A stretch of 64,000 bases of DNA. It comes from Limanda limanda (taxonomy: Eukaryota; Chordata; Actinopteri; Pleuronectiformes; Pleuronectidae). Made by a program: the position numbers and the translations under genes. The notes beneath the pieces were generated by a model, which did not search any database, was not told the origin of the DNA, and saw nothing but the letters and a program-made list of their open reading frames with translations. The stretch covers positions 30,217,900 through 30,281,899 of the forward strand of contig NC_083638.1 in assembly GCF_963576545.1 (NCBI RefSeq). Reading direction: 5' to 3'. This document shows positions 1 to 13,900 of this stretch, piece by piece (positions within the stretch are counted from its first letter, which is position 1; each line of letters begins with the position of its first letter).

Positions 1-3000
1 ACACCAACATGTTGTCATGTACGTATGGATATTACTTAAAATCTCAGCTCCATTGTAATTAGTTGAAGGCAATGCACTAAAACAAACATTTGTGCCTCAT
101 AAACTTTTTTCTGAATGGCTGGATCTTATTATCTCTCTCTTCAAGCCTTTAAATAGTCAATATAAAACCTGCAGTTACTGTATGTGCAACTGGTGACGAC
201 CAGGTCACAAGTTAATGTTGCTTCATCCTGGACAGAGTTTGGGACGAGACCAGTGGGAGAAGAAGGAGTTCAGGGTGAAACACTTTCTTCTGAGTCCGTC
301 TCCTCTCCTCCACTGAACTGGATGGAAACGATTGGCTGATTGTTTGATATTTACGGCGCTAAATACTATGTTATACATGACAGTATATCAGTGGCCATGG
401 TGTATCATCTGTGGTCCTCTCTGTCCATATGGACTTGAACAGAGAGTGTAAGAGTGAGCCGTGTCTGTGCCACTGAAGGTGGCTGTGGCTCCTTTGTTCC
501 CCCCCCCCAGGCTTCCGGGCCCTGCACTAGCAGCAAAGTGTTGTTCTTGGCACAGCCCCGTCACATTGTACAGCCCAGTATTTATAAATATGTAAATATG
601 AGCGGCACCAGGCATAACACGGCTCACTTGTATACACCAAGGAGGAGCGGCGAGGAAGTGAACGCACACAGCCACCCCCCCCCCCCCCGCACCCCCACCC
701 TCCCCTTAGCTAAAAATTGTATTTTTAGATGGTTTTAATGAATACAGGATGTTTATAGTTACCATTCCCTGTGATTCGCACAAAAGACTAGAAAAATCCA
801 CATCCACCCTGCCACCCCTCCTCTGCACCCTTCCCACCCTCCTCCCCCTCCCTCCTCTCCCCCAATCCCTCAAAGCACAACTAAGGAAGGAGAAGAAGGG
901 GTGAGGGAGAAAAAAAAAGCAAATTTGTGGTGAAACGCAGCAGGATTGTTGTGCTCTCAGTCTGCGTTCGGCTCAGATCCCTATTAGACAAACAGAGTGT
1001 GGTGTTAAGGTGCAACAAAGAGTGACGAAAAACTCCTGTGTGCGGGTGGAGAGTGTGGGGAGGGGGGGGGGGCATGCGCGAGAGGGAGACGAGACAAGAT
1101 GTGCAGCGAAAAGGTTCCTCACAAAGAGACTTCAAGGTGGAACACAATTTGTGTTATTTCTGTTTTTTAAAGTTGCAAAAATAATACAAAAGCCAAAATC
1201 AATATGTGCGAGGAGTGGGTAAAAAGGCTACCTGTTTCCTGTTGTCTGTGATAATCTGTTATTTTGTGTGTGATGACTCCATGTCAACTTGTTTTCTTTT
1301 TATAAACTCTGTTTTGTTTTGCCGCAAACTCTCGGGTCTGGTATGAGCTGATGCATATGACAGGATGAAAAGATTCAGAGGAGTAAAAAAAAAACCTGAA
1401 ATACGTAAAAAGGAATGATCGCAGTTGGGAAACACAATGAAGAGAATGTTAGTGGCCTCTTTCTATCTTTCGCTCTCTGTCTCCAAAACTATTTCTGAGG
1501 CTAAAAGATTGCCGGCTTGATAATACCTCCGCTGAGCAATTTAAGCCCAAACACTCTGATGCTACAATCTGTCTTCTCTGCCTGATAGCGCTTTTCTCCC
1601 CTCTCCTCTCCAAATTACTTTCTTTCATATCTAATTATATTTGCTAATGATCTTATAAGAGAATAATGGAATGTGCTTGATCTATTACCTTTTTTTTTCA
1701 ATACATAAATACAATGCGGGGGGAAATGACTATTGGAGACAGGAGGAAATGTTTTTTTTTATGTTTTTGATGAGAAGGAAAATGAAGCTGGGAGCTGCAG
1801 GGTCATTAATGGGCAATGAACACAGAGGTCATCTCTCATATTCTCTTTGACATTTCTCTCATCTGACGTGCTTGAAACAATCACAGCCTCATCCACACTC
1901 TCCATTCGGCCCCTTTGCTTCGCTGTTTCTCGGTAATCTTCCAGATATCCACCTCCAGCCTCTTTGATCTTCTAATGGAAACATCTAACTTTGTTAGATG
2001 CCAATTCAGCGTCGATTATTTATCTTCTGCTTTTGCATTTAGCCGGAAACTTTCAAAGATGTGTCTTAATGGGAGGGTGTGATTGAGGATATATCAGAGG
2101 AAAGTCATATGACAGACAGAGTCAAATAGAAAAAAAAGAAAAAGTCGCCACGAGAGAGCTTCCAAACGCTGCGTCGGGGGGTTTGAAGAGGGGACTTGGC
2201 AGACCGACCTTCTGTAGTAACACTTAAAAGGCCGGGCTGCAGATTGAATTTTGAGTTCAGCTTTGGTGCAGATTTCCACAAAATCACACAAGAAAAATAG
2301 TAGTTCTAATTATCTTTCCCTATTCAAATGATGGCTTTCTGGTGTTCAGCTTACATTCGCAAAATCCATTGGCCTTTTAACTGAATAGCTCTTCTCTCTT
2401 TCTGGTGCCAAACCCCTGTCCCGTCCTGTCCCTCCCTCCTCGCTCCCTTCCTCTTAAGCCTCTTCTCCATTCTCCATTCTTCCCACTTTCTCTTTCCCCC
2501 TATTATTTTTTTTGTCTCTCCACAGGCCGTAGGACAAGCCAAGCCATGACAGGCACTCTAAACCCCCCGTATTAATGGAAGGAAATGGCATTCGATCCCT
2601 GTTTGATCTCCTAATCATTTCTGATGAAATGATAATTAGTGCCCTTCCAATCCTCCCGCAGAGGAGGAGAAAGGGCTGGACTGAGGAGGGGGTGGGTAGA
2701 TACATAAAAAAAATAACAATCCTCTTGCTTTATAAAACTAAAATGACATCTCTGTCACCAGGCTGGGCATTTTCAGAACCAACAAGTGCCTTCCTTCTTT
2801 GCAAATTTCCCATCCTTTATTCACAGCGAAGGGGAAAACACACACACTCACACACAAACGCACAATCAGACACCCAGAGACACAGTGCTTGGCGACTGCT
2901 GTCTGTGATTCTTTTCAGCTGACATAATCCTGATTGATTCGTTCAGCAGATAAAAAACTGGGTCCACTTCTGCCCTTTTACTGGGGGGGATGGAACATAA

Positions 3001-5366
3001 TACGGCCTTTTATTCAGCAACAATGTAACATAATGGCGTTGGAATGTGCAGGGGAAAAAGGCCACATCTTAAATGCTTGTGACACACAAAGAGAGGGAGA
3101 GAGAGGGAAAGAGCAAAATTTAAAAATTTAAAAAGACAGGAATTAATCATTAAACTGCCAGATTACCCATGTGCCCTGCTTCTATCAAGGTCAAATGACG
3201 GCTGCTACTTTGGACAACTCATTTTCTTTTTGTCTCTTCTGGGTGTGGTTGTGTGTGTTCACAACTTTCTTGTGTCTGTCACTTTGTAACTCCACGTTGC
3301 CCTCATGTTCTCACGAGGAAAACCAGGGGCTGAAGGCTTAGGTTTCCTAATCGTCTCCATTCATATTCTGAAAAGAAGGATTTAGTTTAACAGGCAGGAG
3401 CAGGTGAGATCTTACGTCACCTCACGGTTTCCTTTTCTTTTGGAGAACCCTCTGTCATTCACTGAGATATGGACCATGGCTAAAGGCTACTCCAGTGGAC
3501 ATTAGCAGCAGAGTTCATTTTGTTGATGTTCACTCTGAGTAAGTGTGCTGTAAAGCAGCAACAAATTGCGTTTGTGTTTTCCATAACAGCTTGTAAGCTT
3601 TGTAAAAAAAAAGGTGCCTGAGCAGCATAATCTCACGTCACAGTCTCCTTAATGTGATTATCTGTTATTAAAGGTTTCAACGTGCACTAAAGTGCTTCTG
3701 TGTCTTTTTTTGCGGTGGTTTTTATTTCATACATTTCTGAGCCTACATTTTTATGCCTGCTTCATTTCTTAATAGCTGTGCTTAAAAAAGACACAGTGCT
3801 GCTACAAGAAGAAGAAGGACGTGTTGATTTATTTCATGTAATGTGAAGATTAGCTCTATGAGCTGATAGAAAGTATAAACCCTTTAAAACTGTGAAATGT
3901 TTAATCCAAAAATAAGCCTTTTTGACATTTTAGAGAAGTTTTGATTTAACTGTGAATATGTGTAACAGTAGTAGTATTTAATTCTGTGATACCTTTTTGT
4001 GACCTTGACATTTGAAATGGAGTTTTCATAGTGTACACAGATTAACTGTTTCCGTCACTGGTTGCAAACTTCTGAGCTCTTGTTTGGTTTTGAAGAGCAG
4101 CACCAACACAAGTGCACAGGAGAGCACTGCTACATCCAGACTCAACTGTATTTAATTGTAGTCGCTAATCTGCAAGCCAAGGCCAACCCAGAAGTGTACA
4201 GTGTTTAGTCACACCAGCACAGGGGTGGTAACATATCTAGTTACTAACTCAGTGTGGCATGGAGCCAAGTGGGAGACGGAGAGGAAGAAGGAGTCAGTGC
4301 CATTGAAATGTGTCCCCCCCCAAACTCATCTACTTGACAGGGAAAAGAAGAGGAGGAGGACAGACAAAAGGAAGGTGATGACAAAGTATGGAGGATGTAT
4401 GTAGATCACAGGAGGAGGAGAAAATGAACTAGAGACACGGCAGCAAATAGGGCAATATTATATAGGGCAATATGCATATATAGGGCAACAGTAAGTGTGT
4501 TGCCCTGCTAAAAGTCTATAATATACTCACTCATAAAGACAGTAACACACAGCAAAATAGAGAATATGAGCAGAGTGATAAATCTCAACCTCAAGTAACG
4601 CAGCCAAAATATCAGGGCTCTTATTAAACTTGCACACATGGTGAGTCAGTACCCCCCCCCCCCCCCCACCCCCACACCTCCGGAGACTCTTCCTTAAATC
4701 TCAACCATCAGTGGCCTCAGCACAATGCTATCATTTGAAATGTTTGCATCAATTAAACCCTGGAAAAACGCAGAGAGCAGGGCAGAGACACAGAGAGATT
4801 AAAGAATGCAGATAGTGAGATGAAAAGAAGTCAAGTCTCTACAGGGGGGGGTTAAGAAGACGGAGAGACTGGAGCGTAATAGCAACCCAGCCCCACCTAT
4901 CATCATTTATAACATCGGAGAACCTGTGGCTAATCCCCAGCGTTACCATGGCATGGGGAGAGTTCCCCCAAACCTCCCAGTGCTACAGATACAGAAACCA
5001 GAGTTGGAGTCAGCTACAGAGGAGGAGGAAGAGAAGGAAGAGGAGGAAGAGGAGGAGTACTTGAGTACAATTGTAACATATGCTTCAGTTTAGTGGACTG
5101 AGGTGCAAGACTGTCAAGATTTATGGAGACAGTTCTTAATTCACAATCTGTGAGGGAACAACTATCACATGATTTTATTCAGATTTATTTTGAGCTCACA
5201 TTTTGTGGCTTATTTCTAGAAGGGTTGTTTATTCAAAATAATTCACAAAGAGAAAACCTGAGGCCAGTTAATAAAGGACAGAACAACGTATCTGCACTGT
5301 CGGTAAAGAAAAGGGGGGGGGTGCAGTGACAGCAGTGTCAGTAGGGCCCGATGACAACAGGTCAAT
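1..5366. other. Non-coding region at the left edge
   Basis: No credible coding sequence was found on either strand; the open frames are short and low in complexity. There are C-runs around 501-509, 667-688 and 4653-4669, and G-runs near 1060-1072. Two more complex blocks occur, at 1800-2060 (with the hairpin 1982-2000) and 2560-2660 (TAAT-rich imperfect palindrome). In human the gene facing ZNF536 at its 3' side is TSHZ3, so untranslated sequence of a neighbour could lie at or beyond this edge. Nothing visible proves it. Confidence 0.6.
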
Positions 5367-5450
5367 CTAGTGGTTCTCAAACTGTTTCTATCTTGATGCT
5401 TCAGGGACGCCAAAGAAAAAAAATCATCCCCACCATGCATAAACTAATAG
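5367..5450 (+). mobile_element. hAT-type transposon end, solo fragment
   Basis: The sequence tagtggttctcaaactgttt resembles the terminal inverted repeat of hAT-superfamily elements (consensus like CAGTGGTTCTCAAAC). It is followed by AT-rich sequence without a coding frame. I found no matching inverted end nearby, so the right boundary is arbitrary and the copy is probably truncated or decayed. Confidence 0.45.
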
Positions 5451-8400
5451 TTTCATATAAAATTTATGAATAAAAAAACACCAGTTTAATTAACGGCCCC
5501 AAACTGTCGGTATAATAAAAACAAACAATACATTTAATTTCCAGTATAATGTCATATAGCTATGATTGAAGACTGTTGTAATCTGTAAGATTCATCAGAG
5601 CACAGCTGTGTGGTTACTGCTCTTTAATGATGAAGGTGAGTTAGCTTCAGTATCCATGTCATGCTAAATTTGAATTGGTTTATATTTAACAAAAGCAGTG
5701 AAATCTCATTTAAAAAAAAAAAAGTGGTTCTTTGACAGAGAGGTTCCTTAGAGTTCAAATGTATTTCTTTCTAACCTAATGTCGTTCTCCTTTTTTTCCA
5801 GGTATAAGGTAAACATCAAGTCACATTTTTGTGTTTCTTCTCTTTTCTTTTCTTTTTGGCAGCTACATGAAGATACTGGCGCTTGACACAAGTTAAGTGT
5901 TGCTATTAACCCATATATATTTGCTTTTCTCATTTCTCTTTTTCTACCTCCAACAAACCCCCGGCACACACACACTGACACATCACCATTTCAGCTTTCC
6001 ATGATCTAACGAGAGAAAAAAGGCAGAGAAAATGAGAAATAAAAAAAAGAAAAAAGAAATATGTGGAGCACCTGGTTTCTTTTTAACATGGTTTCACAGG
6101 CTTTCTGTAGTCTCTGATGATTCAACAGTTGCTGCTATAAACATCTGCTGCCTGCTCTTAGCAGATCTCAATTAAGACTCACACAGCCGGCAACACCATA
6201 CCTTATTTGTGCTTAAGCTGTTTCTTTTTCCTTTTCTTTTTTCAACGTGCCAAACGAGGGATGGAGGCCAAAAGGTCTGACAAACCCCTCTCAAAGAGGA
6301 CATTACGAGGTACGAGGGGGAACGACAGAGCTGCGTGGAGGAGAGGTTGGAGGTGTTGGCAAGAGATTTCAGAAAAGAGATGCTCCTGCCAACACTGGCA
6401 GCACATTTAAGAAAATAAGAGCAAGCAAAAAAAACAAACAAATGTTGACAAGCAGCAGCCTAAAGCCCTCCCTCATTTATTTTCCTCTTTCCCATTTTTT
6501 TTTTAAAAAGAGGCACCCAGTACTCAAAAGACGACGACGACGGAGAAGGAGTGAGTGCTGATATGATTATGTAAATGTAAACAGGATTTCCTGCCGACTA
6601 GAAGCCGTTTTTCTCTCTCTCTCTCTCTGACCCGTTCTCCTTGCAAATCTTCCATTTAAGACGAATTCCCCCGGGGAGGCCGCTCCGCTGTTACTTAACG
6701 GGATAATTATGATATACGAAACCTTTCCAAGATTAGCCCCCCCCCCCCCCCCTCAACACACACACACGCACACACTCTTCCTCCTCATCTTCGCCTTCTC
6801 TCCATTTTCTCTTTTTCTCACTCTCATTCATTTCCTGTCAGGCCTTTGCTCTGCCTTCTGTCTCTGTTGGACAGTAACACTGACGTGTCTGAGATGTCCA
6901 AAATAACCACGAACTTAGGATCAAATGATATGGTTTTTCTTGACGGCAAACGGTGACACCAACCCCTTTTTTGGGTAAGAAGTGGTCGACAGGAATTGAA
7001 TTCTGGCCATTGTGGAAACGCTTGTGAAAGAAGCAAATAGTCCATGGTCTGCCACGAAAACTTATCTGAATCCCTCCATGACCCTTAAAGTGGTGTCTTC
7101 ATGCAAGTAAAACCAGAGGTTGTGTATTAACTTTATAATAAATTTGCAAAAGAAACACTTAAAAGAAAAAATAAACAATTAAAAAGGCAGAGAAAAGATG
7201 GAGAAAGAGAATAAATAAAACAGCAGGAAAATGAATTGTCATGAAAATTCTGTCTCTTCCTGTAGCTACGGTAAATTATTTGAGCTCAGTCATATCAACA
7301 CCATCTGATTTATTAAAAAGCCTGTTTAACAACACATCTTTTGCATCCATCTCTATCTAAAGTCCCTTTGAAATGTTTTCTAACCACCATATTCTACCAG
7401 AAACAATTAAACAAACTCAATATAGTTCCTTATCCCCCACTGTATCCCTGTGTGTTTAACTATCAAAGGCCCCACTGAGATTAAAACTCTTTTACAGGTT
7501 GTCGTGGCTAATTCTTAAAAGGTTGATGAGGAAAAAAATGTGGAATTGTCTCTCCCTGTTAGCATATTGTTTTGTGTTCTGCTAACTCAAAAAATAAAAT
7601 ACTTTAAGACACACTTAAAAACCTCTCACAAGCATTGACTTGGCAGTGCAGCCTTTACAAACCTATGCCATGCAGCCAAACATTGTTCAAACCCACAGAA
7701 GTTTATCCTAAATCCTAGAGGAGATTTCAAAGTGAGCAAAAATGCCAGAGAAAAAAAAAAATAAGGCTGGATTTTTTCAGGAAAAAGTGGAAATAGAATC
7801 AAATGATGCTCTAGACCTCTAAAATATTTAAACTCAAAGTGACATATTAACCAGCTCTTACTGTTTCTACTTAAGGAGGATAAAAAGGGTGTTTTTAATT
7901 GACTGACTGTTCAGGCTGGGTAGATTTTAATGTTGACATTTCAAGCCTGTTCCATTCAGCTGTGAAAATCTTCTTTCCTGACAAATCCTTCATCTCACTT
8001 GGACCTTAACACTATGACCTCACAATGGAAGAACTGAGCAGCGATCACTTTATATTCCACATATTCCTCCACCATTCCACTGTGCAGCGTGTCTGCATGT
8101 GTGTGCAGTGTAACTGGTTACTTTCCATAATATACTGTGCTTACCCTTTGATCTCCACAGCTAAGGAGTCTCTCCGGAACAAAGGAAGTACGTACTTTTG
8201 ATATCAAGGATCACAAATGTGCAAAAAAGAGGGAGCAGAAATCACGCTGCTCCAAACATTTCATAATGCAGACGCACAACTTAATTGCAATTCTCTGTGG
8301 TTGTTTGGTTCCTTATTTACTCCTACAACTTTGTTACAGAGCCACACGTCAAACTATTTACGCGCTGGTGTAAGCACTTTCGGCTATGACTCTTTTCGCT

Positions 8401-9021
8401 TGACAACGGCCATAAACAGAGGAGCGAGAGATCAAAACTGTTCATCAGAGAGCGTGACAGATGACAGATATGGCAAGTGATTTTCCATGATCTTTCGCGC
8501 ACATGGGGGGGACTTCAAGGAATGGAAAGAAAAAAAAAACATGAAGGGAGGGGGGGTACAGGATGAATATGAAAAAGGAAGAAATGAAGAGGAAATCAAT
8601 GAAAGGTTTCTTTCCACATGAGGTAGGGCAGAGCAAGAACAGGCAGAAACACAGAAACTTATCGTCTTCTGTAACGATAACGACGCTGCGAAGGCGGAGC
8701 ATTATTTTTCATGTTGCGGACCAGACGTTGGTCACAATCATTAGTTTGTGGGCTCTGTTAATTAAGTGCTCATAAATTACACAAATGCCCGGCTTCCTGG
8801 AATCCTGCTTTGACCTTGAGTGGGTGTGAACATGACAGATGACATTAAAACTTTGTGAGCATATGGTACCTTGATGTATTTAACCCACACACATGGACAT
8901 ACATCTTGAGATATGACATCTTCATGGAAAAGAATGGTTGCACCCGACTGATCAACCTCAAGCACCGAGTTGCCCCCCCCCTTATAATAAAATTAAATAA
9001 ATATAATAATAATAACAACAA
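5451..9021. other. Non-coding region with no gene recognised
   Basis: AT-rich unique sequence with a (CT)n run at 6612-6628, a C16-like run at 6737-6752 and short A-runs. Open frames such as those at 6172-6561 and 8432-8702 are low complexity and lack splice context. No RNA gene was seen. Confidence 0.6.
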
Positions 9022-9877
9022 TAGGGGTCTCAACTGTTTTTACAAAGTTTTTGTTCTAGGCAGGAAAAGGTGACACATTTCTTTATTAAATATTAATTAT
9101 TATTTTAAAAATCATAATGAATAGAATGCAAATATTGACAGCGTGATGCCCTGATACTGTGCTATTAGTGAAGTGAGCAATAAACAATAAAGTATAATAA
9201 ATTACGAGTGATACTTATGATACTAGTACTTATTATTCAACACAATCAAGGGAAGGAGGTTTTTGGCCCAAAGGGTTTTTCCAGACTCAACTGTTTTCTT
9301 GCATTTGAAACAAAAAAACTTTTCAGACTATAGGGAATATTTCTGTCAAAGAGACTTGCACAAAAGCACAAGTTAAAAATTGTAGTTCTACAAATACTGC
9401 ACTGGTGACTTTGCATTACCATGATGTCTGTTACATTTTACTTGCTGGAAAAGATACATTATGTTTGTATAATGTTTTATTCTCATGTTTTTGTATTGCC
9501 TTGTATTTCGGAAAAAGCATTGCTAGTTGTAGAATGTGTACTTTCACTACAAATAATAATAATATAACCAAAACTTAACCAACAGGTCTAGGGTGTGCAC
9601 TTACACAATGGCAACATTTCGTTTGATTTAGTTTGAGCTTTGCAATTACAAATAGTTTTATAAAGATAAAATCCTAGCAACTCTCCTCTGATTTTGATGC
9701 GTAAGGAATGATTAGGAAACACTCTCTCTCTGCACCTCCTTGCCTGTGCTCCCTTTCCCTCGCTCCACCATTGTTTGGCTGCTGAAATCCATAACATTTC
9801 TTTTGTTCCCCTACTTTCTGTAAAGCCTGCTCTCTTATTTTCCCAAGGCCAAGAAACTTCAGACATGAGAACCCCTG
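9022..9877. mobile_element. Non-autonomous hAT-type element, about 856 bp
   Basis: The left end reads aggggtctcaactg, and the right end, reverse complemented, reads caggggttctcatg. These form an imperfect inverted pair of the hAT CAGGGGTTCTCA type. The interior is AT-rich and has no transposase frame, as in an internally deleted (MITE-like) copy. Flanking 8-bp duplications are not clear: the left flank is AAC/AAT-rich and the right flank is atataaaa, so the copy is old or the left end is mutated. Confidence 0.6.
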
Positions 9878-10647
9878 ATATAAAACCAGGGAAATTTACC
9901 TGGGATTAGCAGCCATTGACAAATAACCTTGGTGATAGATGCACAGTAGATTTGGTTCAAAGCTCTCCCGGCAGCCTCAAAAGAGATTAGTTCACTTCTT
10001 ATCAGGTCAGCCGCGTCGCCTGGGAAATGTGTTTAAAGTCACATTGATTTATTGAAAGATTCCCCAATAAGAAGATATCGCACGACTTAAGGAGTGTGTG
10101 TGTGTGTGTTCTTATGTGTGTCATGTGAATAAGCGCTTCTAATAAATTACACTGCCTGTTCAAGCTTTAAGAAAAAAAGAACTCCACACAAAGACGTTTT
10201 CAACAAACGCACAGTGCGCTTCAGACCGAAAAAGCACTTCTAGATAACTAGTGTTGAACCGTGCTGCTGGAGAGAGACATTCCCATTCTCTCTCCACCTG
10301 TCCTGCCCACTCTCTCAGTCTCTGTCTCCATTCACCCCATGCTGCTAGTGCTGCTGAAAACAGTGATTGTACAGTGGTGAGACACAGAGTGACACTGACA
10401 GCGAGGTATAATAAGGCCTCTTTGTTCCCCAGAGAGAGAGAGAGGTAGAGAGACATGCAGATAGGGAGCAGCTTTCATTTACACCATTACCTTCTTAAGC
10501 GTCATTATCAGGCCAAGGAGAGGAGGACTGTGGGAAAGCGGGTGGGGCCACCAATGAGGGAAATGACTGATATGACATGTTGCCAGGTCCATCTGAGGGA
10601 TGACATGCTCAATTCTTCTCTCTCTCTTCACACACATGCGGTTTACA
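9878..10647. other. Non-coding spacer with a short (GT)n
   Basis: Unique sequence between two transposon remnants. It holds a (GT)n run at 10095-10110 and a short (GA)n at 10431-10443. No coding or RNA gene was seen. Confidence 0.6.
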
Positions 10648-10782
10648 CAGCTATCCTTGTTAGGACAGTGCATTGACTCCCATTCATTGTAGCTACTGTA
10701 ACTTAAACCCTAATGTGAACTAGAACCTCAGAAATTAGATTCTTTTCCCATTAGGACCAGGTTTGGTCCCAAGAGGTCAGTG
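10648..10782 (+). repeat. Teleost dispersed repeat fragment (CA-associated family)
   Basis: The text includes ttaggacagtgcattgactc, cattcattgtagct and aacctcagaaattagattc, ending in a ggaccaggtttggtccc palindrome. I recognise this as a dispersed sequence common in teleost genomes, often beside CA repeats. It has no coding capacity. The recognition is from memory and the family name is not certain. Confidence 0.55.
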
Positions 10783-10975
10783 AACAAAAGTATGTGGATA
10801 TGCAGACATTACACTGGTATTTAGATATTGTGCATTTATTCTCAAGCTGAGCTTTAATACACTGCTCTTGCAGTTTTCACTTCTCTGGTTTTGGGAATTT
10901 CAAGATTTTGGAACGTGGCTCCAGGAATTTGCTCCCCTTCAGTCACAGGAACATCAGTGACGATGGTCAAAAAGG
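10783..10975 (+). mobile_element. Tc1/mariner-like element fragment
   Basis: It begins aacaaaagtatgtggatatg, the familiar CAAAAGTATGTGGAC end of a Tc1/mariner-like teleost family. The family's internal text follows: aagattttggaacgtggct, ggaatttgctcccctt and cagtcacaggaacatcagtg. The second inverted end was not found, so the copy is truncated. It abuts the preceding repeat directly. Confidence 0.6.
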
Positions 10976-13900
10976 TTGGACAATAAAAGGAGACAGTATA
11001 TTTCAACGCTTGTCAGATGGTTGGACAGCATCTGAAACAGTCAACTTTTTTCTCGTAACTTTCTGACAAATCAACCTGCTGCACACAGCAATAGGCCATT
11101 TGTGTGGATGTGGAAGTGAGCTACACCTGTGAACGTCCATGACTGACAAAAATAAAGTTAGACCTTTCTAACAAGCTGAACGTTGGACCTTTACAATTGA
11201 TTACGACCCTTTGAAAATGATTTGCATTAACAGTTTATATTACATCATCAAGGAATGCAACTCATTTGTGTTTGGCCTTCGAATTTTCTCAAGTTTACGT
11301 AGGAAAGCGGCCACAGCAAAGTAGCAACTACTGTTAAATGATGCCAAGCTGTAACCGTCAGCAGTGTGGCTGGAGCGATGCTTTGAGGTGCAGTAGGATT
11401 TCATAACTAAGCTATGGCCAAGACGCTATCCCAAAGCTGTTGGGTGGTCTTAATGTCAGAGCCCTTTGCAGTTCAAACACACTGAAATTAAAGTACCATT
11501 TCAGTATTGAAGACAAACACAGAATGTCCCAAATTTAGGTGCAATAAGATACCATTGCATGCTGGAGCTTTAAGACCTCATTGGAAACAAGTAATGATTG
11601 GTCAATGGATACCCCTGTAATATAGATTCCTTCCCATCCTCATCTTCCTCTTTCTCTGTCAGTTTATTTTCATGTCAGTCCTGTATGCCATTTCAATGTA
11701 AACGTTTGGATAATTTTATTTTATTATCTCTCTCCCATGTCCTTCCCCCTGCCTGTCTTTATCCACATACCTCCATCCTTCCTTTCTCTGTCTGTGTCAG
11801 TTTCCATGCTTCCTCCATGCCTTCGTCTATCTCTCCCGCTGTTTGCTTTTAACTCTTGAGGTCATCCGGGACCCCTGGGCAGCTATCCCAGAATGCTGAG
11901 ACGGCTAACATCCTGTGGAGTTGCCTTCTGGACGGAGTGGACAACTGAGCCAGGACTCGATCGGCGCTCGGGATTCAATCGTGTATTAAGCCACTTCTAC
12001 AGCCAGACAAAAGAGACATCCTCAAATGTTCTTTGGTGAGAGTGGAAGTTCTATAGCATAACGTAAGGAGTACAGCAAAACTCAGATTGTTGAATCTACA
12101 TATAGCATTATCAACATCAATAAATCATAACCACCTTCATTTGTAGACATAAACGTAATTACCACAAACAATGAGATTGGCAGCTTCTACGGTATCTTTA
12201 ATGTGTTTTACATTGTGAGCCATATTGGTTTATGGCACAAAAAGACACTGTTTCTGTAACAAAAAATAACTTTAAAAGGGATGCTCTCCCAGCGCAAACT
12301 GAGGTAGAGCTTTCAAAGTTTCTGGCAAGCAGAAAGAGTGAGAAGCAGAAAATAAAATGCATAAAAATAAGACAAAGAAGGGAGGAGAGGAAGTATCCTC
12401 GTTGTGTTAGGAAGCAACAGGGTAAAAAGACTGGTAAAGTGGTAACAAAAATATGTTTTTTTTTACAAAAGTTTGTATGTCATGTTCAATATAGAAACCC
12501 TCCTCCCTCTTCTCAGTTATGAGGACGTCTTGAAGACAAAGTTGAAGACTATGCAGTAATGCATGTATCTGATAACCACAACACTCTTGAGTTTCAAAGA
12601 AGTTAACACAAGGGCCCGTGTCTCTGTGTCGCTGCTCAAGTGGAAAGCTATAATTAGCGATGGAGTCATTGCCTGAGTAATTCAGCCACGCACAAAAAAC
12701 ATGCTACAACGCGGTGCCTTCATGTAGAGTGGACGGGTAATAATAAGATGACAAGGAATCAGTAGTCAGATGTCAATGTTTGAATGTCCCGCGCACACAC
12801 ACAAATACACGTCTCGTCCTTCACTGCAAAGTGGCAACAACAATGATGTCTTGTCCAAATGAAAAGCCATGAGTGTATGTGCCTCTATGTTGGTGTGTTT
12901 GAGAGACAGAGGGGGGGTGTTTGTGCACGTATTCTTCTCGTGTCTACGCTGTGCAGATAAACAGGCAGGCAAGAGATCAATACTTAACACACAGAAAGTC
13001 AAAAACAATATTGCAGCATCAAGGCCTGTGTCTATAAATGTCTGTGTTTATTCGATAGGGAGGAGGAAGAGAGACCCGGGAGAGATTGGGTCTGCTTGAC
13101 CAAAGATGGATGAAGAAATCAATCTGTGCGTCTCTGCTTTCGAACAAATGAGACATGTGTCGAGGCAAGTAGGTCTCTCTAAACACAAAAGCATGAACAT
13201 ATGTATATCCTACATGCACTTGCTAGGACAGCAAAGCAGTTTAACAACTTAGTTCCACATTGTGGAATAAGACTTTTTTAACAGTTCTGTTTTAATCTAA
13301 TTTAAAAAGCTCAACATTTGACAGTAAGTAATAAAATCTAAATTAGAAAATAGTAAATCACTGGACCAATATGGAATGGGTCAGTTTAAGTATGGGTGTC
13401 AATGTATATTTGCACAAACAAATAACAAGAAGTCGTAGAGCAGAAATGTTAAATCTTCTCTGTTTGAGGTCATTTTAAAACATTTTGATCTTAACTACAT
13501 GTATCCGTCTGGGAGCACTTGCTCATTTGTAGATCAGCTTTTAAAAGGGAATGGACTTTGATAAGCTCTATGAAGAGTAGCCAGAGTCAGAGTTCCTTCT
13601 CTACGCTTCAGTCGTCCAATGAGAAGCTGTTCTCTTTCTGAACTATGTCGACTGTGTAGACAGAATAGATGTTAACATCAAGGCTCCACACCAGGGGGAC
13701 AACCAGGTAGGCCTGTCCCTTTGTTCATTCCTTTGCCTCCAACCGTTTTAAGACACTTCCATGCACTGCTTCTCAGCTTCTTTAGTTTTTTTATTATCTC
13801 CTCAGGACAATTCTACTTGGTACAATCTTCCGTTTTCCTAGAAAAATGTGACATTACTGGCTTACTCTGTTGAAAGGTCAAAAGGGCATGTGTTAGGTCA

